The notes: generated by a model from the letters alone, not told the origin. Counted from the stretch's first letter, positions 37,576 to 46,774 are shown. The stretch: 64,000 nucleotides of DNA from Chromatiaceae bacterium (GCA_019356535.1 CP037918.1:2202315-2266314), one strand, 5' to 3'. A program made the numbers and translations.

Positions 37576-38493
37576 ATGAGACCCACGGATCCCCTGCTGC
37601 ACCCCCGTCACTGGCCCAGCTGGGCCGCGCTCGGCCTGCTGCGCCTGATCGTGCTCCTGCCTTGGCCGGCGATCATGGCGATCGGCGCCGGAGTCGGCCA
37701 TCTCATACACTTCTTCGCGTTGCGCCGTCGCCATATCGCCGAGATCAACCTGCAACGTTGCTTCCCGCGCATGGCACCAGAGACCCGTCGACGCCTGATC
37801 CGCGCCAACTTCGTCGCCATGGGCCGTGGGCTGATGGAAGTGGCCATGGCCTGGTGGTGGCCCCAGGCAAGGCTGGAGTCGCTGCTGGTCGCCATCGAAG
37901 GCGCGGAGAATCTTCCGCCGCAGGACGATGGCCGTGGCACCATCTTTCTCACTGCGCACTTCAGCTCACTGGAACTGTCTGGGCGCTACCTCGGTGCACG
38001 CCGCCCCTGCCGCGCCATGTACCGCCCCAACGAGAACCCGGTGATCCAGGCCATGTTCGAACGCTATCGTCAGGCTCACACCCTGGGCATTATCCCGCGC
38101 GACGACGTGCGCGGTATGCTGCGTGCACTGAAGGCAGGCGAAGGCGTCTGGTTCGCGCCTGACCAGAATTACGGCCACAAGGGCAAGGTGTTCGCCGACT
38201 TCTTCGGCGTGCCGGCAGCCACCCACACTGCCACCAGCCGCTTTGCCCGCGCCAGCGGCGCACGGGTGATTCCTTTCGTGCTGTTCCGCGAGCGCCACGG
38301 CTATCGACTGCGCATCGAACCCGAACTCGACAACTTCCCGTCGGGCGATGACCAACAGGATGCTGCGCGCATCAACACCCTGTTCGAACACTGGGCCCGG
38401 CGCCTGCCTGCGCAATACAACTGGATCCACCGCCGCTTCAAGACCCGACCGGATGGTGGCCCCCCGCCGTATCCCGCAAAAAGGCGCCGATAA
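37576..38493 (+). CDS. lpxL: Lipid A acyltransferase (LpxL/HtrB family)
   Basis: A 305-residue LABLAT-family enzyme that adds a secondary acyl chain to Kdo2-lipid IVA. N-terminal membrane helix (GLLRLIVLLPWPAIMAIGAGVG), catalytic H128-x4-E133 (LTAHFSSLELSG), and RAMYRPNENPVIQ, VWFAPDQNYGHKGKVFADFFG and PAQYNWIHRRFKTRP. It diverges from waaA. LpxL rather than LpxM is inferred from sequence character; acyl length is unknown. Confidence 0.88.
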   Translation: MRPTDPLLHPRHWPSWAALGLLRLIVLLPWPAIMAIGAGVGHLIHFFALRRRHIAEINLQRCFPRMAPETRRRLIRANFVAMGRGLMEVAMAWWWPQARLESLLVAIEGAENLPPQDDGRGTIFLTAHFSSLELSGRYLGARRPCRAMYRPNENPVIQAMFERYRQAHTLGIIPRDDVRGMLRALKAGEGVWFAPDQNYGHKGKVFADFFGVPAATHTATSRFARASGARVIPFVLFRERHGYRLRIEPELDNFPSGDDQQDAARINTLFEHWARRLPAQYNWIHRRFKTRPDGGPPPYPAKRRR

Positions 38494-38543
38494 GGTCCCA
38501 CCTCTCCCTGATAGAATGCGGCTTTTCCCAACGCGGTCCGACC

Positions 38544-39635
38544 ATGCAGTTCATCGATCTCAAGACCCAGCAACTCCGCATCCGCGACGATCTCGAGCAG
38601 CGCCTGAGCGCCCTGCTCGATCATGGCCAGTACATCCTCGGCCCGGAAGTGACCGAGATGGAGGAAACACTGGCCGCCTACGTCGGCGTTAAGCACTGCG
38701 TCTCGGTAGCCAGCGGCACCGACGCCCTGCTGCTGGCACTGATGGCACTGGAGATCGGCCCGGGCGACGAGGTCATCACCACCCCCTTCAGCTTTATCGC
38801 CACTGCCGAGGTGATCGGTCTGGTGGGCGCGACCCCGGTGTTCGTGGACATCGATCCTGTGACCTACAACATCGACCCGGCTGCCATCGTGCCCGCCATC
38901 ACCGAGCGCACCCGCGCCATCCTGCCGGTAGGCCTGTTCGGCCTGTGCGCGGACATGGATGCCATCGGCGAGATCGCCGCGGACCACGGCCTGCCGGTGA
39001 TCGAGGATGCGGCACAGAGCTTCGGCGCACGTTACAAGGGCCGGCGCTCCTGCGGCCTGTCTACCATCGGCTGCACCAGCTTCTTCCCGGCCAAGCCGCT
39101 GGGCTGCTACGGCGACGGCGGCGCCTGCCTCACCAACGACGAGGCACTGGCCTCCCGCCTGCGCGAGCTGCGCAACCACGGCCAGGATCGCCCCTATCAC
39201 CATCCACGCCTGGGCATCAACGGCCGCATGGACGGCATGCAGGCGGCGGTGATCCTGTCGAAGATGACGATCTTCGACGAGGAGGTCGAGGCGCGCGCGC
39301 GGATCGGCGCCCGCTACAGCGCCCTGCTCGCCGATGCCGATTGCATCACTCCCTACATCCCAGCCGATTACGACAGCGTCTACGCCCAGTACACCCTGCA
39401 AGTGAAAGACCGCGAGCGTGTGCAACAGACACTGCGCGAGGCCGGCATCCCCAGCGCCGTGTACTACCCCATCACTCTCGACCAACAGCCAGCACTGCGC
39501 GAGATCGGCCGCAGCGTGGGCAGCCTGGAGGTGGCACACACCTTGGCCGAGCGGGTGGTCAGCCTGCCCATGCACCCCTATCTCGATCCCGAGACCCAGG
39601 ATCGTATCGTGGACGTGTTGCGCGGGGCATTGTGA
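38544..39635 (+). CDS. wbpE: DegT/DnrJ family sugar aminotransferase, WbpE-like
   Basis: A 363-residue PLP aminotransferase of the DegT/DnrJ/EryC1/StrS family. The PLP Lys is K184 in CTSFFPAKPLGCYGDGGA; PVIEDAAQSFGARYKGRRSCGLST and YHHPRLGINGRMDGMQAAVIL are close to Pseudomonas WbpE, which converts UDP-3-keto-GlcNAcA to UDP-GlcNAc3NA. Its partner enzymes (WbpA, WbpB, WbpD, WbpI) are not here as intact genes; the only 6-dehydrogenase gene, at 52304-53606, is broken. A TAGAAT box lies 27 nt upstream of the ATG. Confidence 0.8.
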   Translation: MQFIDLKTQQLRIRDDLEQRLSALLDHGQYILGPEVTEMEETLAAYVGVKHCVSVASGTDALLLALMALEIGPGDEVITTPFSFIATAEVIGLVGATPVFVDIDPVTYNIDPAAIVPAITERTRAILPVGLFGLCADMDAIGEIAADHGLPVIEDAAQSFGARYKGRRSCGLSTIGCTSFFPAKPLGCYGDGGACLTNDEALASRLRELRNHGQDRPYHHPRLGINGRMDGMQAAVILSKMTIFDEEVEARARIGARYSALLADADCITPYIPADYDSVYAQYTLQVKDRERVQQTLREAGIPSAVYYPITLDQQPALREIGRSVGSLEVAHTLAERVVSLPMHPYLDPETQDRIVDVLRGAL

Positions 39636-39672
39636 GGGTGTTGCTCGGCGTATTCTCTCCCCCACCCCAGCC

Positions 39673-39692
39673 CTCCCCCACGCGCGGGGGAG
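39673..39692 (+). repeat. Short G/C hairpin repeat (CTCCCCC-N6-GGGGGAG)
   Basis: A 7-bp perfect stem with a 6-nt loop between wbpE and msbA. Very similar hairpins lie at 21069-21090 and 21023-21045. It lacks a T run, so is not a plain terminator, and the region is part of a 103-bp gap with no gene. Confidence 0.55.
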
Positions 39693-39738
39693 AAGGCCGA
39701 GGAGAGGGGGCAGCTGCCGCGGCAAGGGGGGTCGTCTG

Positions 39739-41481
39739 ATGCAGACCCTGCCTCCCTCCAGCCGCCAGACCCTGCTGCGCTTGCTGGGCTATTTCCGGCC
39801 ACACTGGAAGCTCTTTATCGCCGGCATCGTCGGCATGGTGCTGCTGGCCGCCTCGGAAGCCGGCATCCCGGGGCTGCTCAAACCGCTGCTGGACGGCACC
39901 TTCGTCGAAAAAGACCCCGTCTACATGAAATGGGCACCGGTGGCGCTGATCGTGCTGTTCCTGTTCCGCGGCCTGGCCCAGGTGGTCAGCAACGCCGCCT
40001 TTGCCGCCATCTCCATGCACCTGATGCACACCCTGCGCCAGCAGATGTTCGAGCGCCTGTTGCATCTCCCCGCTGCCTTCTACGAACGCGCCGTCAGCGG
40101 CAACCTTATCTCGCGCTTCACCTACGATGTCAGCCAGATCTCGCACGCGGGGGTGCAGCTGTTCAGTGCCTTGGTCAAGGACTCGCTGACGGTGGTCGGG
40201 CTGCTGATCTACGTCTTCTGGCTGGACTGGCAGCTCAGCCTGTTCACCTTCGTGCTGCTGCCGACGGTGGCACTGATCGCCAAGTACGTCGGCCGCCGCC
40301 AGCGCCGACTCAGTCGTGCCCTGCAGGACAGCTTCGGCGACATGACCCACGTGCTGGAAGAGACCACCCGCGGCCACAAGGTAATCAAGATCCACGGCGG
40401 CCAGGACTATGAACGCAGCCGCTTCGAACGCATCGCCCGCGCCATCCGCCATCAGCAGTTCAAGCTGGCCGTCGCCGCCACCATCGGTGTGCCCATCGTC
40501 GAGTTCGTCGGCGCCCTGATCATGGCCGCGGTGATCTGGATCGGCACCGGCCGCGCCGCCGAGGATCAGCTCACCGTGGGCGGTTTCGTTGCCTTCTTCA
40601 CCGCACTGGGGCTACTGTTCTCGCCAATCAAGCGCCTGACCAAACTCAACGATCCCTTGCAACGAGGCCTGGCCGCGGCCGAGAGCGTATTCGCCCTGCT
40701 CGACCAGCCGCTCGAACAGGACACCGGCACGCGCTGCCTGCCGGACACCCGCGGCGCGCTGCGCTTCGAAGGGGTGCACTTCCGCTACCCCGAAGCCGAG
40801 CGCGACGCCCTAGGACCGCTGGATCTCGAGATCGCTCCCGACAGCTTCACCGCCCTGGTCGGTGCCTCGGGCAGCGGCAAGAGCACCTTTGTGAGCCTGA
40901 TCCCGCGCCTGCACGAGGTGACCGCCGGACGCATCCTGCTCGATGGCATCGACACCCGCGAGCTGTCACTGGCCGATCTGCGCCGGCATATCGCCTTCGT
41001 CGACCAGCAGGTGATCCTGTTCAACGACAGCATCGCCGCCAACATCGCCTACGGCATGGACGCCGACCGCGAGGCCATCCGCCAGGCTGCGCGCAATGCC
41101 GGCGCTCTGGAGTTCATCGAGGCCCTGCCCGAGGGTTTCGACACACTGATCGGAGAAAACGGCGTCAAGCTCTCCGGCGGCCAGCGCCAGCGCCTGGCCA
41201 TCGCCCGCGCACTGATCAGCGATGCCCGCATCCTGATCCTCGACGAGGCCACCTCGGCGCTAGATACTGAGTCGGAGCGCTTGGTGCAGAAGGCCCTGGA
41301 GCGCCTGCGCGCCGGCCGCACCACCCTGGTCATCGCGCACCGCCTGTCCACGGTACAGAAGGCCGACCGCATCCTGGTGTTCGAAGCCGGGCGCATCGTC
41401 GAGGACGGCACCCATGACGATCTGATGGCGCACCGGGGCGTCTACTATCGGCTCAACCAGGCGCAATTGTTCGGGGAATAA
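39739..41481 (+). CDS. msbA: Lipid A export ATP-binding/permease MsbA
   Basis: A 580-residue ABC exporter: six membrane helices (residues about 25-320), then the ATPase domain with Walker A GASGSGKST, Q-loop VDQQVILFNDS, signature LSGGQRQRLAIARAL, Walker B ILILDEATSALD and the H-loop IAHRLSTV. It flips lipid A-core across the inner membrane. The NENGVKLSGG context and the helix sequence WQLSLFTFVLLP are MsbA-like. The ATG at 39739 follows a purine-rich stretch; the frame is open upstream in wbpE. Confidence 0.93.
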   Translation: MQTLPPSSRQTLLRLLGYFRPHWKLFIAGIVGMVLLAASEAGIPGLLKPLLDGTFVEKDPVYMKWAPVALIVLFLFRGLAQVVSNAAFAAISMHLMHTLRQQMFERLLHLPAAFYERAVSGNLISRFTYDVSQISHAGVQLFSALVKDSLTVVGLLIYVFWLDWQLSLFTFVLLPTVALIAKYVGRRQRRLSRALQDSFGDMTHVLEETTRGHKVIKIHGGQDYERSRFERIARAIRHQQFKLAVAATIGVPIVEFVGALIMAAVIWIGTGRAAEDQLTVGGFVAFFTALGLLFSPIKRLTKLNDPLQRGLAAAESVFALLDQPLEQDTGTRCLPDTRGALRFEGVHFRYPEAERDALGPLDLEIAPDSFTALVGASGSGKSTFVSLIPRLHEVTAGRILLDGIDTRELSLADLRRHIAFVDQQVILFNDSIAANIAYGMDADREAIRQAARNAGALEFIEALPEGFDTLIGENGVKLSGGQRQRLAIARALISDARILILDEATSALDTESERLVQKALERLRAGRTTLVIAHRLSTVQKADRILVFEAGRIVEDGTHDDLMAHRGVYYRLNQAQLFGE

Positions 41482-41489
41482 TCATCGGC

Positions 41490-41657
41490 ATGGCTACCCA
41501 CCGTCCGGGATACCTGCTGTCGCTCCTGTCGCCGGGACTCGCCGGCCGGTTCCAGCTCGACCGCCCGAACGATGCCTGGCGCGCACGCTTTCCGGCACAC
41601 ATCCCCCGCACGCTGGGCCGGCCGAAGATCGGCGGGTTCCCGGATGGCGAAGGCTGA
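41490..41657 (+). CDS. Possible 55-residue ORF between msbA and AlgJ-like gene
   Basis: An ATG-started frame (MATHRPGYLLSLLSPGLAGR...GRPKIGGFPDGEG) fills the gap between msbA and the next gene. It resembles nothing I know and could be a remnant or non-coding. No Shine-Dalgarno box beyond GGGGAA in the msbA stop region. Confidence 0.25.
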   Translation: MATHRPGYLLSLLSPGLAGRFQLDRPNDAWRARFPAHIPRTLGRPKIGGFPDGEG

Positions 41658-41660
41658 GCC

Positions 41661-42761
41661 ATGCGCCTCCTCTCGCCCCGCCAGTTCGTCCTGGGTTTCG
41701 TCTCGGCCATCGCCCTGTTCGTGCTGCTGCATGCACTCACCTGGCAGTTTGCCGTACGCCAATTGTTGCGACACGAGAACGGCGTGGTCACCGGCGACCT
41801 GGCACGTCTGGGCTATATCTCGGACCTGGTGCACCCCCGGCGCACCCATGTCACCCTGCCGAAAAGGCATCTCGAGGCAGGCGATCTGCAAGGGCAACAT
41901 GTCGACCTGCTGACCATCGGCGATTCGTTTTCCAATGGGGGCGCCGGCGGCCCCAATCCCTGGTACCAAGACTTCATCGCCAGCCGTTGGGGCTGGAATG
42001 TGCTCAACCTGCGCAGCTTTCCCGGCCTGCGCAACGACATGGACCTGGTCCGCGCCCTGCTGCGCGCCGGCCTGTTGCAGGAATGGGGCGTGCGTTATGT
42101 GCTGCTGGAATCGACCCAGCGCAAGATCGCCTCACGCTATGCTGATACGCCATCCCCCCATGAACTGCCGTCGCGTGCGGCGCTGATCGCCCACTACCGC
42201 TTTGGCAAACCGCGCCCGACACACGACCCGGTGGCCTTGCCCGATGTGGCCTGGATCAACGACGGCAACATCAAGTACTGGTGGAACCGGGTCATGTACC
42301 ACCTGGACGACTGCGCCTTCATCTCCAAGACCTGCCGCACCCGGCTGCGCACACGCCGCTTCAGCATCGGCGACGGCAAGGACCTGCTGTTCTACCGGGG
42401 AGCGCTGCACGCAGTATCGCGCAACGGCGCCAATGCCGTGCAACGCATGAACGGCCGGCTCGAGGCGCTGGCCGACGAACTGGACCGACAGGGCATCGGC
42501 CTGATCGTGATGCCGGTGGTCACCAAGTACGAACTCTACCGGTCGGACATCGCCAAGGGCGACTATCCGCCTGATCCGCTGTTCCCCCACTGGCGCAGGC
42601 TGCCCCACCGCTTCGTGCTGGTCGATACCCAGGCCATCCTGCGCCGGGCTATCGAGGCCGGTGAACTGGACACCTTCTACACCGATGACATGCACTGGAC
42701 CCCCAAGGCCTCGCGACATGTCACCGAGGCCCTGGCCACGCAGCTGGGCATCCAACCATGA
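41661..42761 (+). CDS. AlgJ/AlgX-like SGNH-type acetylation protein, paralog 1
   Basis: A 366-residue protein with one N-terminal membrane segment (FVLGFVSAIALFVLLHALTWQFAV) and a periplasmic SGNH-like hydrolase core: block I LLTIGDSFSNGG (D88-S89) and the late D-x-x-H in FYTDDMHWTPKASRHV. This is the AlgJ/AlgX/DltD-type layout that works with an MBOAT protein to move acetyl groups to a glycan. Its near twin lies at 44492-45592, just after the MBOAT gene. The two start with the same SPRQFVLGFVSAIALFVLLH, and differ mostly by single residues. Target glycan unknown. Confidence 0.75.
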   Translation: MRLLSPRQFVLGFVSAIALFVLLHALTWQFAVRQLLRHENGVVTGDLARLGYISDLVHPRRTHVTLPKRHLEAGDLQGQHVDLLTIGDSFSNGGAGGPNPWYQDFIASRWGWNVLNLRSFPGLRNDMDLVRALLRAGLLQEWGVRYVLLESTQRKIASRYADTPSPHELPSRAALIAHYRFGKPRPTHDPVALPDVAWINDGNIKYWWNRVMYHLDDCAFISKTCRTRLRTRRFSIGDGKDLLFYRGALHAVSRNGANAVQRMNGRLEALADELDRQGIGLIVMPVVTKYELYRSDIAKGDYPPDPLFPHWRRLPHRFVLVDTQAILRRAIEAGELDTFYTDDMHWTPKASRHVTEALATQLGIQP

Positions 42762-43042
42762 CGGTTTGTGTCCCCTGCCCCCACTTCCGGATCCGGACAC
42801 GGGCCGGCCTGCTCACCTATAATGTTGCTTTTTCTGATCCCGTCTGACTGCACCCTCCGTCCATGTACCAGGAATCGGCTGCACAATGCTCCGGGTTCGA
42901 GAATGCAAGATTGCAGCCCGGCATCTGCCGGATGGCCGAAATGACCGGAAATGTTTGACACGAGCACGAAGGCATCACGGATGACATCCCCCTCCTCATC
43001 CAGCCAACTGTCCTGGACACCTGCGTTCGAGGGATAACCCGC
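42762..43042 (+). promoter_or_regulatory. 281-bp gap upstream of the MBOAT gene with a TATAAT box
   Basis: A perfect TATAAT lies at 42818-42823, preceded by no clear -35 box. It would give a leader of about 210 nt. The leader has a 31-codon ATG frame (42864-42959) without a Shine-Dalgarno box. I see no strong hairpin terminator. The region may separate transcription of the MBOAT gene from the first AlgJ-like gene. Confidence 0.35.
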
Positions 43043-44488
43043 ATGCTGTTCAACAGCCTCGAATACCTGCTGCTGTTCCTACCCCTGAGCCTGGCCGGCT
43101 ATTTCGTACTCAACCGCTGGCGCCTGACGGAGGCGGCCACCGGCTGGCTGATCGTCGCCTCGCTGGTCTTCTACGCCTGGTGGAAGCCGAGCTACCTGCC
43201 CCTGCTGCTGTTCTCGGTGCTGTTCAACTACCTGCTGGGACACATCGTCGGCCGGGCCTCCCGATACCGACGCCCGGCCCTGATCTTCGGCATCGCGGTC
43301 AACCTGGGACTGCTGGGCTTCTTCAAGTACGCCGATTTCACCCTGGCCAACATCGAGCGTCTCACCGACCTGCCGATGCCGCACCTGGATCTGGCCCTGC
43401 CACTGGCCATCTCGTTTTTCACCTTCCAGCAGATCGCCTACCTGGTGGACAGCTACCGCGGTCTAACCCGCGAGTACGACTTCCTGCGCTACACCCTGTT
43501 CGTCACCTTCTTTCCGCAATTGATCGCCGGTCCCATCGTCCACCACAAGGAGATGATCCCGCAGTTCCAGCGCCGCCGGGGACGCCTGCTCCACTACCAC
43601 AACATCAGCCTAGGCATCTTCATCCTGACCCTCGGCCTGTTCAAGAAAGTGATCATTGCCGACTACTTCGCCACCGTGGCCACACCGGGCTTCGACGGCG
43701 GACAGGCGCTCGACCTATTCAGCGCCTGGGCTACCTCGCTGTCCTACACCTTCCAGCTCTATTTCGACTTCAGCGGCTACAGCGACATGGCGATCGGCGC
43801 CGCCCTGATGTTCAACATCCGCCTGCCCTTCAACTTCGACAGCCCCTACAAGGCGCGCGACATCCAGGAATTCTGGCGGCGCTGGCACATCACCCTGTCG
43901 CGTTTCCTGCGTGATTACGTCTACATCCCGCTGGGCGGCGGACGCGGCTCCCTGGCGCGTGTCTCCAGGAACCTGATGATCACCTTCCTGCTCGGCGGCC
44001 TCTGGCACGGCGCGGGCTGGACCTTCGTGTTCTGGGGCTTCCTGCACGGGGCAGCCATGGTGATACACCGTGTCTGGCGATACCTCGGCGGGCGCCTGCC
44101 CGACTGGCTCGCCTGGTTTGTCACCTTCAACTTCATCAATGCCAGTTGGGTATTCTTCCGTGCCAACAGCTGGGACGATGCCTTGCGTGTCCTGCGCGGC
44201 ATGGTCGGACTGGAAGGCATCACCCTCTCCGACAAGCTGCTGCGATTGGCCCCCTTCCAGGCACTCGCCGACATGGCCCCCACCCTGTTCGGCCATACGA
44301 CGCTGGGCCGCACCCCCTACGTGGCACTGCTCGGCGCCTTCCTGGTGACCTTGCGCCTGCGCAACTCCCAGCAATGGATGCGCGACTTCCGCACCACACC
44401 GGCCAGTCTGGTGCTGGTCACCCTGGTGTTCATGGCCATCCTGATGAACCTGTCGAAAGTCAGCGAGTTCCTGTACTTCAACTTCTGA
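43043..44488 (+). CDS. MBOAT-family O-acyltransferase (AlgI-like)
   Basis: A 481-residue polytopic membrane protein of the MBOAT family. Typical blocks: FNSLEYLLLFLPLSLAGYF, FFKYADFTLANIE, LPLAISFFTFQQIAYLVDSYRG, FVTFFPQLIAGPIVHHKEMIPQ, QLYFDFSGYSDMAIGAALMF and the catalytic-His segment LLGGLWHGAGWTFVFWGFLHG. It is closest in character to AlgI/PatA/DltB-type acetyl exporters. It is flanked by two copies of an AlgJ-like partner; the second begins 3 bp after its stop. O-acetylation of LPS or an exopolysaccharide is inferred. Confidence 0.9.
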   Translation: MLFNSLEYLLLFLPLSLAGYFVLNRWRLTEAATGWLIVASLVFYAWWKPSYLPLLLFSVLFNYLLGHIVGRASRYRRPALIFGIAVNLGLLGFFKYADFTLANIERLTDLPMPHLDLALPLAISFFTFQQIAYLVDSYRGLTREYDFLRYTLFVTFFPQLIAGPIVHHKEMIPQFQRRRGRLLHYHNISLGIFILTLGLFKKVIIADYFATVATPGFDGGQALDLFSAWATSLSYTFQLYFDFSGYSDMAIGAALMFNIRLPFNFDSPYKARDIQEFWRRWHITLSRFLRDYVYIPLGGGRGSLARVSRNLMITFLLGGLWHGAGWTFVFWGFLHGAAMVIHRVWRYLGGRLPDWLAWFVTFNFINASWVFFRANSWDDALRVLRGMVGLEGITLSDKLLRLAPFQALADMAPTLFGHTTLGRTPYVALLGAFLVTLRLRNSQQWMRDFRTTPASLVLVTLVFMAILMNLSKVSEFLYFNF

Positions 44489-44491
44489 ACC

Positions 44492-45592
44492 ATGCGTCCC
44501 ATCTCGCCCCGCCAGTTCGTCCTGGGTTTCGTCTCGGCCATCGCCCTGTTCGTGCTGCTGCACGCACTCACCTGGCAGTTTGCCGTGCGCCAGTTGCTGC
44601 AGCGCGAGGACGACATCGTCACCGGCAACCTGGCACGCCTGGGCTATATCTCGGACCTGGTGCACCCCCGGCGCACCCAGGTCACCCTGCCGAAAAGGCA
44701 CCTCGAGGCGGGCGATCTGCAGGACCAACGCATCGACCTGCTGACCATCGGCGATTCGTTCTCCAATGGGGGCGCCGGCGGCCCCAATCCCTGGTACCAG
44801 GACTTCATCGCCAGCCGCTGGGGCTGGAATGTGCTCAACCTGCGCGGCTTCCCCGGCCTGCACAACGACATGGACCTGGTCCGTGCCCTGCTGCGCGCCG
44901 GCCTGCTGCAGGAATGGGGCGTGCGTTACGTGCTGCTGGAATCGACCCAGTACAAGATCGTCTCGCGCTATGCCGACACCCCGCCCCCCCGGGGACTGCC
45001 ATCGCGCGCGGCGCTGATCGCCCACTACCGCTTCGGCGAACCGCAGCCGATCCCCGACCTGCTTGCCCTGCCCGATGTGGCCTGGATCAACGACGGCAAC
45101 ATCAAGTACTGGTGGAATCGTGTCATGTACCACCTGGACGACTGTGCCTTCATTTCCCAGGCCTGCCGTACCCGGCTACGCGCGCGCCGCTTCAGCATCG
45201 GCGACGGCAAGGACCTGCTCTACACCCCGGGCGCCCTGCGTATCGTGTCGCGCAACAACGCCGATGCCGTGCAACGCATGAACAACCAGCTCGAGGCGCT
45301 GGCCGACGAGCTGGCCCAACAGGGCATCGGCCTGATCGTGATGCCGGTGGTCACCAAGTACGAACTCTACCGGCCAGACATCGCCAAGGGCGACTATCCG
45401 CCCGACCCACTGTTCCCCCACTGGCGCAGACTGCCCCACCGCTTCGTGCTGGTCGATACCCAGGACATCCTGCGCCAGGCCATCGAGGCCGGCGAACTGG
45501 ACACCTTCTACATTGATGACTCGCATTGGACTCCCAAGGCCTCGGAGCACGTCGTCAATGCCTTGGGCAGACTACTAGGCAACGACCGATGA
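44492..45592 (+). CDS. AlgJ/AlgX-like SGNH-type acetylation protein, paralog 2
   Basis: A 366-residue near-duplicate of the protein at 41661-42761, of the same length and with the same GDSF block and D-x-x-H end (IDDSHWTPKASEHV). Differences are scattered (for example LFYRGALHAVSRNGANAV versus LYTPGALRIVSRNNADAV). It starts 3 bp after the MBOAT stop and its TGA overlaps the ATG of the truncated acyltransferase gene. The duplicated gene must have been copied around the MBOAT gene, or the MBOAT gene inserted between tandem copies. Confidence 0.75.
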   Translation: MRPISPRQFVLGFVSAIALFVLLHALTWQFAVRQLLQREDDIVTGNLARLGYISDLVHPRRTQVTLPKRHLEAGDLQDQRIDLLTIGDSFSNGGAGGPNPWYQDFIASRWGWNVLNLRGFPGLHNDMDLVRALLRAGLLQEWGVRYVLLESTQYKIVSRYADTPPPRGLPSRAALIAHYRFGEPQPIPDLLALPDVAWINDGNIKYWWNRVMYHLDDCAFISQACRTRLRARRFSIGDGKDLLYTPGALRIVSRNNADAVQRMNNQLEALADELAQQGIGLIVMPVVTKYELYRPDIAKGDYPPDPLFPHWRRLPHRFVLVDTQDILRQAIEAGELDTFYIDDSHWTPKASEHVVNALGRLLGNDR

Positions 45593-45708
45593 GCACCAAC
45601 GCGCCTTACCGCTACCGACCCGATGTCGACGGCCTGCGCACCATCGCCGTCCTGGCGGTGATCGCCTACCACGCCCTGCCCGAGCGCATCCCCGGCGGTT
45701 TCGTGGGC
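45589..45708 (+). pseudogene. Truncated OafA/YrhL-type acyltransferase
   Basis: The first 40 codons read MSTNAPYRYRPDVDGLRTIA, then VLAVIAYHALPERIPGGFVG, the N-terminus of the acyltransferase-3 family, which normally continues VDIFFVISGFLI. After position 45708 the homology stops and the frame runs to 45870 through unrelated sequence. The rest of a gene of about 350-650 codons is gone. It is coupled (ATGA) to AlgJ-like paralog 2. The 45709-45862 stretch has no recognisable gene. Confidence 0.75.
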
Positions 45709-45862
45709 AACGCGGCCAAAGGCATAGCTTCACCTTTCCCCACCCCCACAGCCGACAGATACGCACATTCGCAACAGAAACTCCCGGGCTGTACACCTGT
45801 CACCATGGGCTCCATCTCCGCGCCCCATCGACATTACCCCCCGGCGTCGAGGAAATCGACCA

Positions 45863-46774
45863 ATGCCTGACTCGTCTCCCCTCGTCCTCTGGCGCCTGCT
45901 CGATGGTCGACGCGGTCACCGCACCCAGATCGAGGGCCTGTGCCAGGCTCTGGCCGAGCGCACCGCTGTACAAACGCACGACCTGGAGGTTGTAAACACA
46001 GGGGCCGCCATTCGCCAGTGGTGGCGTGCCGAGTTTCCCGCCGGGGAACGGCTGCCACCGCCCGACCTGATCCTGGCCGCCGGCCACCGCACCCACCTGC
46101 CGGCGCTGGCGGCGCGGCGTGCCCGCGGCGGACACATCGTGGTACTGATGAAACCCTCGCTGCCACTGCGCTGGTTCGACCTTTGCCTGATCCCGCAACA
46201 CGACCAACCACCGCGTCGCAACAACGTGATCGCCACCCGCGGCGTACTGCACGGAGTGCGCCCGAGCGAACGCCACAATCCCGCCACGGGGCTGATCCTG
46301 CTCGGCGGCCCCTCGCGCCACCACGACTGGGATGCAGACGCCATCGCCATGCAGGTGCGGCAGGTGGTAACGGCTCGGCCCGAGGTGCGTTTCGTCATCG
46401 GCGACTCGCCGCGTACCCCACCGGACACCCTGCAGCGACTGGACGGGCTGGAGAATGTCAGCCTGCTGCACTGGGCCGGCTGCGCACCCGGCGAGATCCA
46501 GCAGCGCATGCGCGAGGCCGGGCAGATCTGGGTCAGCGAGGACAGCGTCTCCATGCTCTACGAAGCGCTGGGCAGCGGCGCACCGGTAGGCCTGCTGGCG
46601 GTACCCCGGCGCCGCGATACCCGGGTCAGCAGGGGCGTCGACCGCCTGATCGCCGACGGACTGATCACCCCCTTCGAGCATTGGGCGCGCGACCGCCGGC
46701 TGGCCGAACATCCCCCCTTGGACGAGGCGGCGCGCTGCGCCGAAGCGATACTGCAACGATGGCCGATCGCCTGA
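45863..46774 (+). CDS. ELM1/GtrOC1-family protein (DUF1022-like)
   Basis: A 303-residue protein of the mitochondrial-fission-ELM1 / GtrOC1 family: VLWRLLDGRRGHRTQIEGLCQAL, PDLILAAGHRTHLPALAARRARGG, LMKPSLPLRWFDLCLIPQHDQP, GLILLGGPSRHHDWD and WVSEDSVSMLYEALGSGAPVGLLAVPRR. The fold resembles GT-B glycosyltransferases and it lies in a LPS cluster, so a role in glycan assembly is plausible; not demonstrated. It overlaps the next gene by 16 bp. Confidence 0.75.
   Translation: MPDSSPLVLWRLLDGRRGHRTQIEGLCQALAERTAVQTHDLEVVNTGAAIRQWWRAEFPAGERLPPPDLILAAGHRTHLPALAARRARGGHIVVLMKPSLPLRWFDLCLIPQHDQPPRRNNVIATRGVLHGVRPSERHNPATGLILLGGPSRHHDWDADAIAMQVRQVVTARPEVRFVIGDSPRTPPDTLQRLDGLENVSLLHWAGCAPGEIQQRMREAGQIWVSEDSVSMLYEALGSGAPVGLLAVPRRRDTRVSRGVDRLIADGLITPFEHWARDRRLAEHPPLDEAARCAEAILQRWPIA

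Noticed and set aside
38301..39725. 474-codon open frame opposite wbpE
   Set aside because: Shadow frame; wbpE on the plus strand has a full PLP-aminotransferase pattern.
42864..42959. 31-codon ORF in the leader of the MBOAT gene
   Set aside because: No Shine-Dalgarno box, no protein-like pattern; mentioned only in the leader entry.
43715..45133. 472-codon open frame opposite the MBOAT and AlgJ-like genes
   Set aside because: It spans two genes on the other strand and has no independent signal.
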